Of a stretch of 64,000 nt of DNA, positions 63,094 through 64,000 are shown one piece after another. Positions within the stretch are counted from its first letter, which is position 1. Each line of letters opens with the position of its first letter. Position numbers and translations under genes: made by a program. The notes beneath the pieces are model-generated. The model was not told where the DNA came from. It ran no database searches and was given only the letters and a program-made list of their open reading frames with translations. This DNA is from Serinibacter arcticus (GTDB lineage: Bacteria > Actinomycetota > Actinomycetes > Actinomycetales > Beutenbergiaceae), in assembly GCF_004786095.1 (NCBI RefSeq), contig NZ_RHPJ01000001.1, positions 310,001 to 374,000 on the forward strand. Direction: 5' to 3'.

Positions 63094-64000
63094 ATGGGAC
63101 GACGACTGCTGCTCCACGCCGACGCCGACGCGTTCTTCGCGTCCGTCGCCCTCCGCGACCGACAGGACCTGAGGGAGCGGCCGGTCGCCGTCGTCGCCCA
63201 CGTCGTGGTGGCGTGCGCCTCCTACCCCGCCCGCGCCCACGGGGTGCACGCCGGCATGGGGATCGACGAGGCCCTGCGCCACTGCCCCGAGCTGGTGCTG
63301 CTCGACGTCCCGCACGGTGAGATCGAGGAGGCCGGTGACGCGCTGCTCGAGCTCTTCCACGCGCACGCGCCCGCCGTGGAGCCGGGATCGATCGAGGAGG
63401 CGTTCCTCGACCCGGGGACGGACGACGTCGAGACGGCCGTCGCGATCGCGGCGTCGCTGCGACGGCGCGCCGCGTCGGAGCTGCGGCTGCCGCTCACGGT
63501 CGGGATCGGCCGCACCAAGCTGATGGCGAAGCTCGCGTCGCGGGCCGGCAAGCCCGACGGGCTGCACGTGATCGACGCCGTGCGCGACCGGGAGCTGCGG
63601 ACGAGCCTCACGCCGGACCGGGTCTGGGGGGTGGGTCCCCGGACGCTGGCCCGGCTGGCCGACCTGGGGGTCGCGACCCTCGCCGACCTCGACGCCGTCC
63701 CGCGCGAGGAGCTGCAGCAGACGTGCGGCGCGGCGATGGCGCGGCGCCTGCGCCAGATCCGCGAGGGCACGGACGACGCGGTCGTGCGTCCCGTGACCCG
63801 GCGGACCTCGTTCACGGCGACCGGGGCGACGTCGGGCTACGCGCGCCCTGACCGCACCCCGCTGGAGCTGCTGGAGACGTGCGTCGGGCGCGTCTGCCAC
63901 CGGGCGGAGCGCTCCGGCCTGGCGGGCTCCTCGATCTCGCTGACCCTCACCCCGGCGTCGGGCGAGCGCGCGCGCGTGCTGCGGACCTCGCGCGTCGAGG
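63094..64000 (+). CDS. Y-family DNA polymerase IV-like protein (partial)
   Basis: The first 302 codons of a DinB-type translesion polymerase, cut by the window end. It has the metal motif HADADAFFASV (Asp10 and Asp12), the palm region SYPARAHGVHAGM, IGRTKLMAKLASRAGKPDGLHV, and the helix-hairpin-helix VWGVGPRTLARLADLGVATLADL. The usual S-x-D-E active-site motif reads SIEEAFLD (Glu101-Glu102), so the first carboxylate is Glu rather than Asp. The loop after PVAVVA is shorter than in canonical DinB. It may be a divergent DinB paralogue with altered activity. Confidence 0.88.
   Translation, partial: MGRRLLLHADADAFFASVALRDRQDLRERPVAVVAHVVVACASYPARAHGVHAGMGIDEALRHCPELVLLDVPHGEIEEAGDALLELFHAHAPAVEPGSIEEAFLDPGTDDVETAVAIAASLRRRAASELRLPLTVGIGRTKLMAKLASRAGKPDGLHVIDAVRDRELRTSLTPDRVWGVGPRTLARLADLGVATLADLDAVPREELQQTCGAAMARRLRQIREGTDDAVVRPVTRRTSFTATGATSGYARPDRTPLELLETCVGRVCHRAERSGLAGSSISLTLTPASGERARVLRTSRVE

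Overview
The window is a continuous piece of a very GC-rich (roughly 72-74% by eye) actinobacterial chromosome. The evidence is a WhiB1-type regulator, a PdtaS-type sensor kinase, a Tad pilus cluster with actinobacterial TadE/G-like proteins, an HMCES/YedK protein, an FHA-bearing FtsK/EccC-like ATPase, frequent GTGA/ATGA stop-start overlaps, and many leaderless-type starts (a TANNNT box 6-7 nt before ATG/GTG). Micrococcales (Cellulomonadaceae/Beutenbergiaceae-like) is my inference and was not tested.

Layout. 1-3.6 kb: start of a Bcr/CflA drug-efflux gene, a lipoprotein, a six-helix membrane protein, an MpaB-type (DUF2236) oxygenase and a small hypothetical gene. 3.7-8.5 kb: Tad pilus operon (tadA-tadB-tadC, pilin-like, two TadE-like proteins, one TadG-like). 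8.5-14.7 kb: a LacI regulator with three CAACCGGTTG-type operators in front of a PotBCAD-like ABC importer and an adenosine-deaminase-family enzyme, probably for import and deamination of a purine-like compound. 14.8-16.7 kb: a large lipoprotein with cell-wall-binding-repeat-like sequence.

16.8-20.6 kb is the clear accessory region. A lower-GC island carries a two-gene operon of unknown function and, divergently, a protein with a HEPN-like RX4H motif. It lies between a displaced 3' fragment of ykoC and the intact ykoC, and also holds a decayed tadG fragment and a 10-bp tandem repeat.

20.6-24.5 kb: a TPP-riboswitch-controlled ykoFEDC thiamine/HMP ECF importer. 24.6-39.3 kb: CPBP protease, aminotransferase, a GAF regulator/aldehyde dehydrogenase/MFS/DUF779/DoxX cassette into which an ArsR-CDF metal module is set, a LysR/orphan fumarate-reductase-type flavoprotein pair, two GT4 glycosyltransferases and YedK. 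39.4-48.7 kb: a NarL-type two-component system, the FHA-FtsK ATPase, whiB1, pdtaS and a glycerophosphodiesterase. 48.7-64 kb: putA with a divergent PAS-AraC regulator, GNAT, OsmC, DHFR, a DUF4129/MoxR/DUF58 operon, Fpg/Nei glycosylase, AI-2E permease, DUF1206, an APC permease, and a DinB-type polymerase cut by the window end. I saw no tRNA, rRNA, CRISPR array or insertion sequence.
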